Shown one piece after another: positions 21,078 through 32,999 of a stretch of 64,000 nt of DNA (positions within the stretch are counted from its first letter, which is position 1; each line of letters opens with the position of its first letter). Source of the DNA: Eublepharis macularius. Its lineage: Eukaryota > Chordata > Lepidosauria > Squamata > Eublepharidae. The position numbers were made by a program, and so were the translations under genes. Below the pieces are notes generated by a model that worked only from the letters and a program-made list of their open reading frames with translations, made no database searches and was not told the DNA's origin. The DNA lies in contig NC_072791.1 in the NCBI RefSeq assembly GCF_028583425.1, forward strand, positions 190,130,311-190,194,310. Reading direction: 5' to 3'.

Positions 21078-21917
21078 TGACAACTCGGTTTTCACAGATT
21101 AAGGAGAAAAAACCCTCAGGAGGTATATCAAACCATATATAGCCAATGGGTTGCATTCAGCTTGGTAGTCACTAAATATATAAGCTTGTCACATGCAGAA
21201 GAGAAGAAACTGGCAACGTACAAGCACACTCTTCATACTTCTGAACCTGGACTATGGCTGGACCACCACCAATCTAATTCAGTTGTACAGCTCAAGAGCC
21301 AGATTTTCTCAGTACTTGCTGCTGTCCCACATGTGGGTATTTGCCCCAACACTCTTTCATACCACTGACATTTTAAACTGCCTATTTCTGAAAAGAAAAG
21401 GTTAAAAAAAACCCTAGTACTTAAACTGACCTTCAATTGACAGCTTCAAATAATAACTTGCCCTGTTCCCTATCCCAGACAGGCAGAGCTTTCTAATAGT
21501 GGCACAGTGAACAACTATCGCTCTTATGGCCCTGGCACCCATCAGGTAAAATGATTAAATCTACATCAGCCACTCAGTGCAAAAGAAATAAAGTCACTGT
21601 AACAGAAACCTTCCATAAAAGCGCAATGCCTCTCGCATGACAAAAAGAGTCCCTTGGCTCTGCCTCAGAATTTGTTTTTGATAAATGGGAAGCAACACTA
21701 AGATGTTTATCTACCAGCAGCAGACTATTACCCAGTGCCAATATTATATTCTGCTAACATCATCTGTTAAGTTCTATTATCAGTTACAGACTCTCAATTT
21801 GGCCCTAACTGCTTCCAGCCATCAGCCTGAGCACGCTTACACAGAAATCTAAGCACACGTCTAAACAAGGTTTCTTTGTAACTCAGAACAGAAGCCATCC
21901 GAGCAAGGATTCTACAC

Positions 21918-22266
21918 CAGGGGTGGGCAATTGCTTTGGCTCGGGGGCCACTTTGTGGGAGCGGAGGTTAGCGGAGGGCCGCACCTTTTAAAATGATTGC
22001 ATTCATTAGTTAACTTTGCATTTCAGAAAAGGTATAAATTGTATCATAAAAATCAATAAATATAAATTAAATAAAATAGTGGTAGTTTTATTCAATTTAT
22101 TTATTGTGCTAATTTCATATCATCTATAGCTGCAAGCACATTTAATTTTAGAATCAGTTTAATGAGACAAATGTACCCTACCACACTTTTCTACTGTCTT
22201 GGCGGGCCACAAAAAACTCTGTAGCGGGCCACATGTGGCCTACGGGCCGCAATTTGCCCACCCCTG
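21918..22266. mobile_element. hAT-type miniature element
   Basis: Perfect 13-bp terminal inverted repeats, CAGGGGTGGGCAA and TTGCCCACCCCTG, flanked by an 8-bp duplication TTCTACAC (21910-21917 and 22267-22274). The 349-bp body has GC-rich 'gggccgc'-type ends and an AT-rich centre with no transposase. Similar CAGGGGTGGGCAA-ended hAT elements occur in many vertebrates. The intact termini and duplication suggest a moderate age. Confidence 0.9.
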
Positions 22267-22924
22267 TTCTACACCAACAGATTGCCAGAAACAGCATTCC
22301 GTGTTACCTTCCATGGCCTTGGCTCCCTCATCCTTACCACTCTCTCCTACCCTGATCCACCATGCCTGTGTGACCCTCACTCTTCTACCGGCACTGCCTT
22401 CAGGCTCCAAAGCTCTCCTGCTCTCTCAAACAGCCTTTTCCTTCTCCCGTCTCTCTTGCTGTCCCTGTTCCCTCAAAAGGCCTGGCCAAAAGTCTGCATG
22501 ATGCCATTTCCCTCACCTCCATTCCCACTGAGGGCCAAACTACAAGCGACAGCTAGATACAGAAAATTAAAGCTGAAAAAAACGGAAAGAACACTGTTAC
22601 ACGGCGGGTGGGGGGTGGGATGGGGGGGTGTCCAAAACCATGACCTCCATGAGTCTGCAGTGGTCCTTAACTAGCAACACTTTACAACTGACAGGAAACG
22701 TGTGTTCAGCAGAGTTTAAATCATTCTCAATTCTGCAAATAGCAGATATGATGTTATGATCAAATAGTTGCATTTCAGAAAAGACTATGCTATGGTGTAG
22801 CATTTGATTGATGGGTTTTACAGTTTGCAAGGCAGAGCAACGATTGCTTCTTTGTCCCAGTATGTTTGGCACAACTCAAGATCTTTTCGAGCAGCCACAA
22901 GCTAGCCTAATGAGTCTACAAGGA

Positions 22925-23250
22925 GCTTCTTCCATTATCATTTTAAGTCTTGTTCATTTAGCTTTTAAAAACAGGCCTTTCTCTGAAACTAGACTTGAGC
23001 CAGGTTACAATGATGATAATTAAAACATACGATTAAAATCCATAAAAATAGATCAGCTATCATAAAGCACAATTAAGTGGCAGTGGCAAAAGCCTTCCAG
23101 AATAACTCTTGCCTCGTACGACTTCACAGCAAAGCAGAAGCCTTCTTAACAGTTTCAGGAAGGCTCTTCCATAGAAAACGAGCAGCCACCAAAAAAAGGC
23201 TACATCTAACCAGCAGCTGACCTAACAATCCTAGAGCAAGAAGGCAACAA
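22925..23250 (-). mobile_element. LINE/SINE 3' region of CR1/L2 type, degraded
   Basis: The stretch 'aaaacaggcctttctctgaa' leads to 'cttgagccaggttacaatg' and 'attaaaacatac', the complement of a 'CAAGGCGGCTTACAA'-type tail, followed by 'aagccttccagaataactc' and 'aggaaggctcttccatag'. A related segment is at 52425-52720. 22275-22924 before it shows no gene; a short polypurine/G-rich stretch sits at 22606-22630. Confidence 0.4.
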
Positions 23251-23499
23251 TACTTCCATGTCATCTATCAGAAGTCTTCTCTTTCTGCCTCAGTTTAATA
23301 TTCAAGCAGAAAAAGAGGTTGTGTGTGGGGAGGGGGGGAGTCTTCATGCCAGTCCTTTGATACTGTGTTTCGCCAACTGATTTCTAAATGTGTGTTAGCA
23401 CAACATACATTGACCAAGGAGACCCACTTGATTGACATACAGCAGGCTATCCAAGCCAAAAACAAGCACCTTATGCACCAGCATCGGAACTCAGGTAGT

Positions 23500-23850
23500 C
23501 AGGGCTCATTTCAAGGGGGAACGCGCCGGAACACAGTTCCAGAAGTTCTCCAAAGAGGTCACTTGTCTGGTGGCCCCGCCCACCTGATTTTCGGCCATTC
23601 TGGGCCCATTTCGGCCTAGATTGGGCCCGAAATGGGCCCAAAATTGCTATTTGGGGCCATTTTGGGCCCAATTTTGGCCCTGAATGGCCAGGATTGGGTC
23701 CAAAACAGCAAGGATAGGTGATGTCAGGGGGTGTGGCACATACAAATCAGTTATGCTAATGACACGTCCGGTGATGGCAAGGGGCATGACATATGCTAAT
23801 GAGTTATGCTAATGAATTCCTGCAGCTCCTTTTCTATGAAATGACCCCTG
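23500..23850. mobile_element. hAT-type miniature element, short relative of 9694-10746
   Basis: Termini CAGGGCTCATTTC and GAAATGACCCCTG are inverted with one mismatch and are flanked by the perfect 8-bp duplication CAGGTAGT (23492-23499 and 23851-23858). Both ends match the 9.7-kb element, including 'cccgcccacctgattttc' near the left and 'atatgctaatgagttatgc' near the right. It has only about one internal repeat unit against six there, so unit number varies within the family. Confidence 0.9.
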
Positions 23851-24359
23851 CAGGTAGTTATTCCTTGGGTGTAAGCCAAAGAAAGTAATCCGTGTTAACT
23901 ATACCAGTTATATGGGTCAAGACAGATATTTCAACAGCCGATCCTCCAGAAGACACAAAAGCCCATTCTATCAAAGCAATGTTTTTATCTGTACGCAAGC
24001 ATACGGTTTCTAGGTCCAAGGCTTACAGAACTATCTGAATTACAGCTCCTGTCCTGTATGCCTGACCTTCTAAATATTCTATTAATATTCTCAATACACC
24101 TTTGAGGCATTATCAGGCATGCAGCTTGCTCAGTAGACACATTAATTGCAATCTGGAAGGTTTGCTGTGGGCTGTGATTGTTGTAATGGTTATCTCCTGC
24201 TGCTGAGTACTTTTGATTGTAATGATCAGCAGGAATGTACTCTCCTCGGAGTTGAGATTACAGTTAAGTGTTTGATTCCTAACACCTCCCCTAAACACAC
24301 CCACCTCTGTGCGCACTTGTGGGCACCCTGCATTGCAAGACAGTTTATCTTTAATCTAA

Positions 24360-24960
24360 AATATGTAGCATCATTAAAATCAGGACCCTTAAAGCCAGAA
24401 GACTGGGAGATCGCAATGAAACATGGATTAAAACAAATAAAACCAGGAAATTATAGACCTGTCAGCCTAAATTCTGCCCCATGTAAGTGGGTGAAAAGCA
24501 TTATTAAGTCTACAATTATCCAACATATAAACACAAATGTTGCTAAGGAAGAAAGAATTCACATGGTTTCTGGAAAGGGAAGTCTTGTTCCACCAGTTTT
24601 TAAAAATTCTTTGAGGCAATCAATAAAAAGTGTATATGGGACATCAGATATTATATACTTGAACTTTCAAGAAGCTTTTGACAAAATCCTTGCCAGAGGC
24701 TCTTAAAGAACTTTTAACTGCACAGTCACACCATTTTATGGATTAGGAACATGTTAAAAAACAGGAAGCAGAGTGAAGGAATAAATGGTCAGCTTTTCCT
24801 AGTTGAGCTAACTAAACTGTGGGATCCTCAAAGGATCTGAATTGCGAACAATGCTATTTAACAGACATGGGTTAGTCTCTGTGAAAATTAGGGCTTAGAA
24901 TGAAAAGTGAAGTATTTACATTTGCACCAGATGGAAAACACACTACAAAGATTTCTAAAC
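24360..24960 (+). mobile_element. Degraded CR1 LINE, reverse-transcriptase region
   Basis: Translation shows the CR1 finger-palm signature in order: KPGNYRPVSLNSAPCKW, KSIIKSTIIQHI, a decayed HGF region, and SDIIYLNFQEAFDKIL (the LDFSKAFD motif that carries the first catalytic aspartate), followed by 'KNRKQSEGINGQLF'. Stops and gaps separate the blocks, so the copy is ancient. No terminal repeats remain. 23859-24359 and 24961-25430 contain nothing else I can name. Confidence 0.75.
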
Positions 24961-25431
24961 AGTGTCCTCTCCTTCCAACAGATATTTATCAGATTATGTT
25001 ATTTACTGGGTTGTGTTATTTCTATATCACAAAAAGCTTCAGCTGTCCACCTTTATACGTTAAGTCTCATTAAAGGGACAAGACGTTTTTCTCCAGAGCT
25101 TATGGCAAACCTACTTCTAAACAACCTCTCCATACTGAGTGATTAGACAACATAATAGTAAAGGAGATTAAACAATAAACAAGTGCACAATGTCACTTTG
25201 GGGGGAAATTATTCATATATGCATTGAGGGAGATCTAAATTGGCTCTGGTTATCCACTAAAAAGATTTGGGAATTCTATAAAAATGGCACCAAAAGTCAG
25301 CTTTATGTGAGAACATTCAGCTAGTCAAATAAATTTTTTTTTACAAGGCTACCTCTTCTCTTTATAATTTTTTTCTAAACAACTTTCAGAACTGTATCCT
25401 TGAATGGTTTTAGCAGCCTATCCCCACCTTT

Positions 25432-25713
25432 AATATAGAGGAAACGACTGAGCTCTCAGCAGAAGAACAGGATCACAGTTTGTTCTACCAACAGGCTATC
25501 AGTTTTAAGGATTGCCTGCTCCCCAGTGAGCCTTTGGTACCTTCTTCTGAGGCCAAGTCATCTGTGGCTGAAGAAGTACAGCCCACAGACACCACCCTAT
25601 GGGCAGTCATGTGTGGAACCTGCTACCCCTCCCCAAGTTATTTCTATGGCACTAATTTTGTGATCCTCTTAGCACTGTGTCAACACTGTTACTCTCCTCT
25701 GCCACATATTTGA
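25432..25713 (+). other. Unassigned open frame
   Basis: A frame of about 90 codons is open to a TGA at 25711, with a Glu/Ser/Pro-rich beginning (EETTELSAEEQDHSLFYQQ) and a hydrophobic end. It has no recognisable domain, no good donor, and may be part of an old repeat. Confidence 0.15.
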
Positions 25714-26287
25714 TAGCTGATATGTTTTCGGTGCTAATTTAGTTCTCTGGCCTGCATATTTTAGCTGTTTTACTGTGTTTTTGTGAGCTTTCGTTTTGTT
25801 TTACACATTTTAAACTTTCTTTGAAAGTCACATTGCTGGTTCTTTGCAAGAGAAAGGCAAGATGCTAGGGTTACCAGGCAGGTGGCGGGGGGCATGGGGA
25901 CAGGTACATGGGGGAAGGCACAACATCCTGTGTGTCATTACATTACTTCTGGTGATAACCCAGCATTTCTGGTGATTCCTAGAGCCACCCTATGTCACTT
26001 CTGGGTTTTCCCCAGAAGTGCTGTTGCGGCTGCAATGATGCCAGTTTTTTTTTAAAAAGTGTCTTCTAACACAATTCTGAGTAGCAACAGGCAAAGAGGC
26101 TTGCCAGTGGGATGCATATTTCTTAAATATCCCACAGGATACATATTTATTAAATAATAAAAATAGTTTATGTGGTTGATGCAATATTTAGTACAATGTG
26201 CCACATTCATTGCAGCGTATTGAAGTCATGCAATCTTTAAAACTAAAACTGGGGAAAATCATGTATAAAGATCACATAGGAACATAA

Positions 26288-26518
26288 CGAGCCAGTCTGG
26301 TATAGTGGTAGGACTCTAATGTGGAGAGCCAGGTTTGAGTCCTCATTCCTCTGCTTGAAGTCAGCTGACCTTGGGTTGGTCACAGCTCTTTCAGAGCTCT
26401 CTCAGCTCCACCCACCTCACAGGGTGATTGTTGTGAGGATAATAACGACATACTTTGTAAACCGCTCAGAGTGGGCGTTAAGTTGTGCAGAAGAGTGGTA
26501 TATAAATCAAATATGTTA
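26288..26518 (+). mobile_element. tRNA-derived SINE, family A
   Basis: Same family as 2129-2373: 'agccagtctggtatagtgg' head, 'cagctccacccacctcac' body, 'gtaaaccgctcagagtggg' and 'tggtatataaatcaaat' end. 25714-26287 before it has the diverged GGGTTACCAGG repeat at 25867-26040 and no gene. Confidence 0.85.
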
Positions 26519-27540
26519 TAAAAAGAGCCCTGCTGGATCAGACCACTGGTCTGCCAGCCAATGGTGGGCAAACTCTTGACAAATCATACCTCTACCAGCC
26601 GAGCACCAGCTGATTGGTGGGAGGTGGCAGTCCAGGGAAATGGATGTACATGCACCCATGGTCAATGACATCATTTCCAGGTCTTTAAAAATTGGCCCCA
26701 AACTTAGTATGTGTGCATGGGAAAGAGCGGTAAGGGCCCACTGCCCACTTCTATGTCTCATTGGTTGCTGGGGGGACCTGGTAATCCAACCAGAGTCCAG
26801 CATTCTGTCACACACAATGGCCAACCAGTTACCCTGGAGGGCTAACAACAAAGCCTAGAGGCCAAGGAGTTTCCCTGGTATTGCCTCCTGGCACTGGTAC
26901 TCAGAGGCTCTCTCTGCCTCTGAATATGGAGGTTCCTTTTGGTCACCATGTCTAGTAGCCACTGATAGACCTATCCTCCACGACTCTGTCTAATCTTCTT
27001 TTAACATCATCTATGCCTGTGGCCATCACTACATCCTTTAGCAGTGAATTCCACATCTTAATCATTCATCACATAAAGAAGTTTTTCCTTTTGTCTGTCC
27101 TGAATCTACTGCTCATCAGCTTCACTGATGCCCTGGAGTTCTAACATTTCGGTAGAAGGAGAAAAGGTTCTCTCTGTCCCCTCTCTCTTTATAATCAAAA
27201 AGAGTCCAGTAGCACCTTTAAGACTAACCAATTAAAGGTGCTACTGGACTCTTTTTGATTTTGCTACTACAGACTAACACGGCTAACTCCTCTCTCTTTA
27301 TAGACCTCTAATCATGTCTTCCCTTAAGTCATCTCTATTCCGAACTGGAAAGTCCCAGAATCTTAAGTCTTTACTCACAGAAAAGGTGCTCCAAACCCCT
27401 AATCATCTTGGTTACCCTCTTCTGTACTTTTTTCAGCTCTGTAATGTCCTTTTTGAGATCCAGTGACAAGACTGCACAATTCGAGGAGGGATACTTTTGA
27501 CTTATGGAAGTGGGGGAAAGGATCTTGGGCCTTTTTGGCA
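26519..27540 (-). mobile_element. CR1 LINE 3' half, minus strand
   Basis: The plus strand shows the antisense of a CR1 3' region: 'agagccctgctggatcagac' at the 3' terminus, 'ccaacca' spacer blocks, 'ctagtagccactgatag', 'gtggccatcactacatcc' and 'ttttccttttgtctgtcctg', ending with the antisense of the 'EKRRLRGD' and 'KVQKR' polyprotein end near 27310-27450. It is interrupted by a fold-back Penelope-like insertion at 27194-27288, which is therefore younger. Confidence 0.8.
27194..27288. mobile_element. Fold-back Penelope-like terminus inside CR1
   Basis: A 95-bp insert flanked by a perfect 14-bp target duplication (cctctctctttata at 27180-27193 and 27289-27302). Its first ~70 bp are an inverted repeat: 'tcaaaaagagtccagtagca' at the left is mirrored by 'tgctactggactctttttga' at the right, with 'agactaaccaat' between. 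It then ends in 'tactacagactaacacggc'. The arms are the 3' signature of the hammerhead-bearing repeat; the ribozyme itself is absent. Confidence 0.8.
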
Positions 27541-27942
27541 GCCCTCCTTAGGGAAGGTGATCAGCTGACTCTTGTAAGTTTCAAAAGTTCAGTCCTTCTT
27601 GTTTAGGCCAACCGGTTCATGTTTTTGTTTTAGTTTGCTGTTTTTATTATCATCATAATCGCTTTATTGTGTTTTGTGATATGGTTGCCAGCCCCAGCCC
27701 CTTTTAATGCCATCTGGCAATCCTGGGTGGAGTGGTCAGCACTGATTGCATGGCAGCATGTCTGGGTTGATGGAACTGACACGGTTTTCCTAGAAGTGAT
27801 GTTTCGCTAACAGAAAACTTTAAAAAAATATTTCTTTCTCCAGTTGGCTGCTTGAGTGGTCTTCACTTACGGGAAAACCATATGGCAGCCTTATTTTGAG
27901 CTGAGTATAGAGGATTCAAATGTAAGAAATAACTATAGGATT
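27541..27942. other. Repeat-like DNA without gene
   Basis: 'atggttgccagccccagcc' at 27682 starts a diverged stretch of the GGTTGCCAG kind, ending about 27820. No coding signal. Confidence 0.35.
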
Positions 27943-27944
27943 TA

Positions 27945-28003
27945 TTTTTGTTTGTTTCAATTTATACTCCACCCTCCCCATACCAGCAGGCTCAGGGCAG
28001 AAT
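27945..28003 (-). mobile_element. CR1/L2 extreme 3' end, minus strand
   Basis: 'caatttatactccaccctcc' followed by 'gctcagggcag' is the reverse complement of the 'CTGCCCTGAGCC...GGAGTATAAATTG' 3' hairpin of squamate CR1/L2. Confidence 0.6.
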
Positions 28004-28140
28004 GTCAGATGCATCTGATGAAGAGAGCTGTGGTTCTCAAAAGCTTATGCTACAATAAAGTTGGTTAGTCTTAAAGGTGCTACTGGACTCTACTATTTTG
28101 CAACTACAGACTAACACGGCTAACTCCTCTGGATCTACAA
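28004..28140 (+). mobile_element. Penelope-like terminus with hammerhead motif
   Basis: At 28011-28050 the order is GCAT, CTGATGA, A, helix II (GAGAGC/GTTCTC with loop TGTG), AAAA in place of GAAA, GCTT, ATGC. GCAT pairs with ATGC to make helix I, and AGCT is self-complementary as helix III. The G-to-A change in the GAAA core looks like decay of a CpG. It continues with 'agttggttagtcttaaaggt' and ends 'ggctaactcctctggatct'. Confidence 0.65.
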
Positions 28141-28885
28141 CCAATGGGTTAGCCTTCATCATTCAAGCAATACGAATTTTTCAACTTTTAAAAGTTGCGC
28201 TGAAGGAGCTACTGTGTGAACAGAGAGCACCCTACTACAAACTAGCCAATCCCTCTATTATCTTTATTATTTTTTTAAAGTAAAGAGTTAGCTTAGTTTC
28301 ACACCCAAAAGATGTTTCCAATCATGTAACAAGCTTCTATTTGTGTGCCACAGTATCAGCCCAGGGCACAAACACAATAGTGTATTATAGAAAAACTGGA
28401 CTCAGTCCAGAAGTGGTTACACATTAAAGCTGTAATTAGGCCTTGAAGGTCTTTAGCTGAAAGTTTATGATCTCACATAGGGCACTGCTAAATGAAATTA
28501 TAGCTAACCAACCAAACTGAGGTTGGAGATTAAGAAAGAGAAAAAAAGCACTGTAACATTAACACCCTGATCTTAAAATCATTACTTTGAAGCTAGTACT
28601 ATTCATTTCAATGAGACAGTTTCATATAATGCTGGGGGCAGAATCTAGAATAAAATGTTTCACTATAATATTTATAAATAGAAAAACCATGGGTTGTATT
28701 TAAAAGTGACAAACATTTATAACAATCTATAAACCTAGAATTTTGAAAATGCACTGGTACACACTGGATACCCATTATGCCCTTAATATCAGTATTTTTT
28801 CTTATTCACATTTGCAGTGTAAGATACAGTATTTCATAAGTGCTTTAGAATATGTGTACCACCGAGAGGCAACAATTCTAAATAT
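28141..28885. other. Unique-looking DNA
   Basis: No repeat or gene supported. Confidence 0.4.
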
Positions 28886-29058
28886 ACTTTCCTGAAAATG
28901 AGTCCCATTTTAAATAACATGGGCCTTACTACTGAGTAGACCTGCTTAGGATTTCTTCCTAACAGTGCTGTCCCAAACAGAGTTATACACTTCTAAGTTC
29001 ACTGACTGCAAAGGACTTAGAAGGGTGCACTTCTGCTTAGGACTGCACTGCCAGTCTG
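28886..29058. repeat. Two short palindromic interspersed repeats
   Basis: Two adjacent diverged units of the near-palindromic family seen at 20338 and 57268. Markers are 'gagtcccattttaaataac', 'gagtagacctgcttaggatt', then 'gtcccaaacagagttatac' and 'ctgcttaggactgcac'. Confidence 0.45.
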
Positions 29059-29985
29059 CAAAGCCTCACTTCCTAAGTTTATCACACCCCATTTTGATCC
29101 TAGAGGGGCTGTAAGATATCTAATCTTACTGTCAATTAGTCAGGAATGAGTTTTTTTGTCTGTTCTTGTCATCAGCCCCACATACTAGGAGAAAGACTCC
29201 ACAAGCTGTGATTTGTTTTAAAATAACTGCTTGGAAAATTTCCTAAGGAAAGATTTCTTAAAGGACTGTAGGAAAATCCCAGGTACAACAGTAGCATATA
29301 AATCTAAAAATGTGTATGGCAAACAACAAAAAACCCACATACCCATACAAGAATGAAAAGTATTTTTTTCCTGATCAATACCTTAAGATGTGTTTTTCCA
29401 CCGATACAGCCTGGAAGCCTTGCTGGGATTTTTAAACATTATTACTTCAGCTCCTTCCAGTGTATTCTAAAATACCTATTATATATGCACTTGCAAACAT
29501 CAAGCCTCTTAAAAGTATTGTTCCATCCTCAAATAAAAAATAGGACTTCAGGTAGGAAGCTTTTATCAGACAAACAGACACGTACGCCATTAATTTATTG
29601 GGAAAAAATCTTCATAGGCTACCAGGTTCTTTTTACTCTTTGATTTCTACCTCTCAAGCCTCAGTGGCTTCATTCCCAAAAGGCTATCATTTTAGGGCAT
29701 TCCAGATGAGCACTATCATCTAGATGCAGAAATCTCACTGTGGTCAGTGGTGTTTGCACTAGCGGGAAAGTATACATAGGATCAGAATGCTGCAGTCACA
29801 TGCTTTGAGAAGTTAGGCATGCCTAAACCCTTTGAAATCCATCAAAAAGGGCAACTCTGGCAACCACTCCGAAAAATAAATAAATGGTCTGGCCATTTTT
29901 ATTTACAGCCACTTGTTGTTATACCTGTATATCACAGGTCCCAAATCATACATACACACATAAAACCAAATGGGCAGTGCAAACA
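29059..29985. other. Unique-looking AT-rich DNA
   Basis: The 96-codon open frame at 29353-29643 is AT-driven and has no domain that I recognise. Confidence 0.4.
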
Positions 29986-31950
29986 TGAGGCCTGTTGGCC
30001 CACCAGCACCCGTATAACTGCAGTGCCGCTATTCTACTCCCAAAGGACTTTGGCAGGAAAGCTATGCCAGTGGCCAAGTCCGGCAGGGGATGGTGAGGTC
30101 GCTGACAAGAGCACCTGTCTCGCCATTCCCCTGGCAACCACATAATAGATGCATAGCCCCCCTGACAGGTGCTCGAGTGGCAAGCAATACATGGGTTGCA
30201 ATCCCTGCTGCCCACTGACACCTCCATCGCACCATGGCCACAGTGCCTGCAGTCCAGCAACATTCTCCCAGTGCTGGCATTGCATGGTCTGCCAGATAGG
30301 GCTGGCCATCCATGCCCATGTGGGTGCAAGGGAGTGATCCGCCTGTTGCCTCTGCCCCATTCCACCTCAAAAAGATCTCTCTATGCAGATAAGGGGGCAA
30401 GATCCAATCTTGATCATGCCCTGCTGAGGAGATCCCCTTGAGGAACCGTGCTGCAGAGGCCTCCATGGCCACCTGGGACTCCCCAAGCTCCTGGCCAGCA
30501 TCCCTGTGCCAGGGTGGAAGGGCCGCTCGCTGCAACCCTGAAGCCCCCCACCCCGAGATGATGGGTGGGGAGATTGCAAGCAGGGGGCTCATCCTGCTCG
30601 GGCAGCCTTCAGACTGCCCAGTCTGGTTCAGTTAGGATTGTTAACCCTGAAAATGTTGCTAGGGAGCTGGTGCGAGACTGCAGCACCACATGTGTGCTTC
30701 CTCCTCCCCAGATGGACATTCCACATGGAAGCACTGATCAAGGGGGCACGACTACCCCCATCGCTTCTTTCTCTTCAGTAGTCCTTGGTTAATACTCCTG
30801 GTCAGAATGGGGGAATGATGGACAGCCACTCTTACTGGTGAAAAGAACCCATGCTGGCTGCCTCTCACAGAGGGGCCCCCAGGATAGGGGGGTTCACTCT
30901 GGTGCATGTGTGTGCACAGCACAGGGACTGGCCACCTTCCAGGATCATCCTCACTCACCTTCTGAACGTGACTGCCCAGTGTACTCTCCTCTGCTCAAGG
31001 GGACGCCCAGCCAAGGGAGTTTGAGCAGAGCCCTGCCACAGGCTGCTTAGAGCCCCCACCCCCCACCCCTGATACAGCTCCATTGAGCATAACTCCTTGG
31101 GCATGACTCCATGGGCTGCACCCCTCAGGTGGGACTTGACCGCAGAAGCCAGTGATTGGGGAGGCAGGTGAGGGGAGAAAAGAGGCCAATGTGAATGCGT
31201 GAGCTGGGCAGCTGCCTTCTCAGCTCCTTCTTACCTGTTGGTGTGCCCTCACCTCTCCTCAAGCTGGGACTCAGGAGACTCAGGAGACAGCTAACCTGCA
31301 AGGGAATTTGGGTGGTAGTTGTTAGTTGGACACTCCGGCCATGACTGTCCTCCTACATGAGAGAGCGAGGGACACCCCCAGATTTTGCAAAATTCTCCCC
31401 ATGCACCCTTGCCCCGCCACCATGAGCCCCCTCTCCTGCCTCATGTTTTAAGTCCCCACAGCAGGGGGCTCTCAGATAGAGCCTCCAGCAGCCTCCCTAC
31501 TTACCTGGGGTCATGGGCACTCCGGGCAGAAGTTATGTAGGGCTCCCAGGAAGCTGATTGGTGTTATGGAGGGGGCTCAGCTGCCACAGGGCTGAGAGTA
31601 GATTGGTCCCTGTGGTAGTCACTGTCTTATGCTCTGCCAGGCCACTTGGATGGGGCCAGGTGCAGGGAAAGGTTGGCTTTTTGCATACAATGGGCGCCCA
31701 TGGACTGTGCTGTTATTTTTCATGGCATCACTTTCTGCTGCTGCTGGGGAACATTCCCAAGGCTAAAATGGCTTAGGGAGCCAACTAACTCATGCCTCGA
31801 CCCCCAGAGTGCCAACACTGGGACTTAGGCTAGGGTTGCACTCATGTCCAGCCACCATAGGTGGGTGCTGGCAAAGAATCTGTGCAGAGCTTCCCCCATT
31901 CCCCAGGATTGCGCTGAAAGTCTGGGTCTTGTCAGTGCCCAGTAATCCTA
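29986..31950. other. GC-rich block, class unknown
   Basis: About 2 kb with clearly higher GC than its flanks and overlapping open frames on both strands, none with a recognisable domain or a coherent codon pattern. CpG is not enriched as in the 45-kb island. It may be an old repeat or a decayed insertion; I found no terminal repeats. Recorded as unknown. Confidence 0.35.
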
Positions 31951-32999
31951 CATACATCACTTTTAATTTCATAAATGGGAAGATAGGCATTCTAGACAGG
32001 TGAAAAGAGAGCTTTTGTACAGGAGACTTCCTCACACCCAACTCAAAAACCAGACCAGTTCTACAAAAGTATGTGACAAAAGAGCTGAGCACACTTGATT
32101 TTCAATTAGATTCGTGGATTCATGAGGTCCAAGATCCACTAATCCTTCCACACAAACATGGACAGTAGAGCCACTGCTACTGTAGACTCAACCTTAAAGA
32201 AACTTTTGTTGCAGCAAGTTGCAGCATGAGCTTATTCTCTTCCATTTGTTAGACGCCAGCCTTGTTCATTGCTGCAAGATAAGTTCTTCAGTACTTGCAT
32301 CAAATATTTAGGCAACCAGGTGCGTGGGAGTCTTCCAGCCTGGAGTACCATAAAATTGCATTACTGCAGGTGAAAGACATTCATTGGTAAGTTTTTATTG
32401 TTTTTTAATGATTTTATGTTACATGCTTTTATTGTGCTTTTTTTTTACTTTGTTAGCTGCCTCATGGCCTACGAGTCTCCTAAATAAATAAATATTCTCA
32501 ACTCCAAACCTTGTGTCACATCACATGCCTCCCAACATTCCACAGACTGAAAGACAAGCCATTCTTGTAACACTCTTTATCTGTATACCAGCACCCCTTC
32601 CTAGGCATTGCTGAAGGCTGTTCTCTGCCTGCTGGGCCCTGTATTTATTTATTCTGTAATAACCACTCTTGCTCTAGCTTCTGAAGCAGGATGTGTTCAT
32701 AAATGGACCACAAATTTCCTTTTTTAAAGCAATATATTAAACATTCATAAGCTTTAATCTCACAATAGATAGAGTTGTACTTACTACGGAACAGCTGCAA
32801 CTCACATTCAGCAACATTAGTATTTTGCTAGGCAATTATCAGGGGGATGTGGGAAAGCAGCACATTGGCATTTTGTGCTTAGATAACCAAAAAGAATGAA
32901 CACAGCCACTGTCTAGGTCTGACTGTGACTGAAGAACAAAGAATGTGTTTTACTTTAACAAATTCTCATACTTAACTATTCAAAACAAACCTTCCAAGC
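31951..32999. other. AT-rich DNA with a short LINE tail
   Basis: 'ttattgttttttaatgattt' to 'ctaaataaataaatatt' at 32385-32495 is a decayed CR1/L2 3' end. The rest is not recognisable. Confidence 0.4.

Noticed and set aside
29946-30592. Minus-strand frames of 108-176 codons at 30 kb
   Set aside because: Overlapping frames on both strands in GC-rich DNA with no recognisable domain; not supported as genes.
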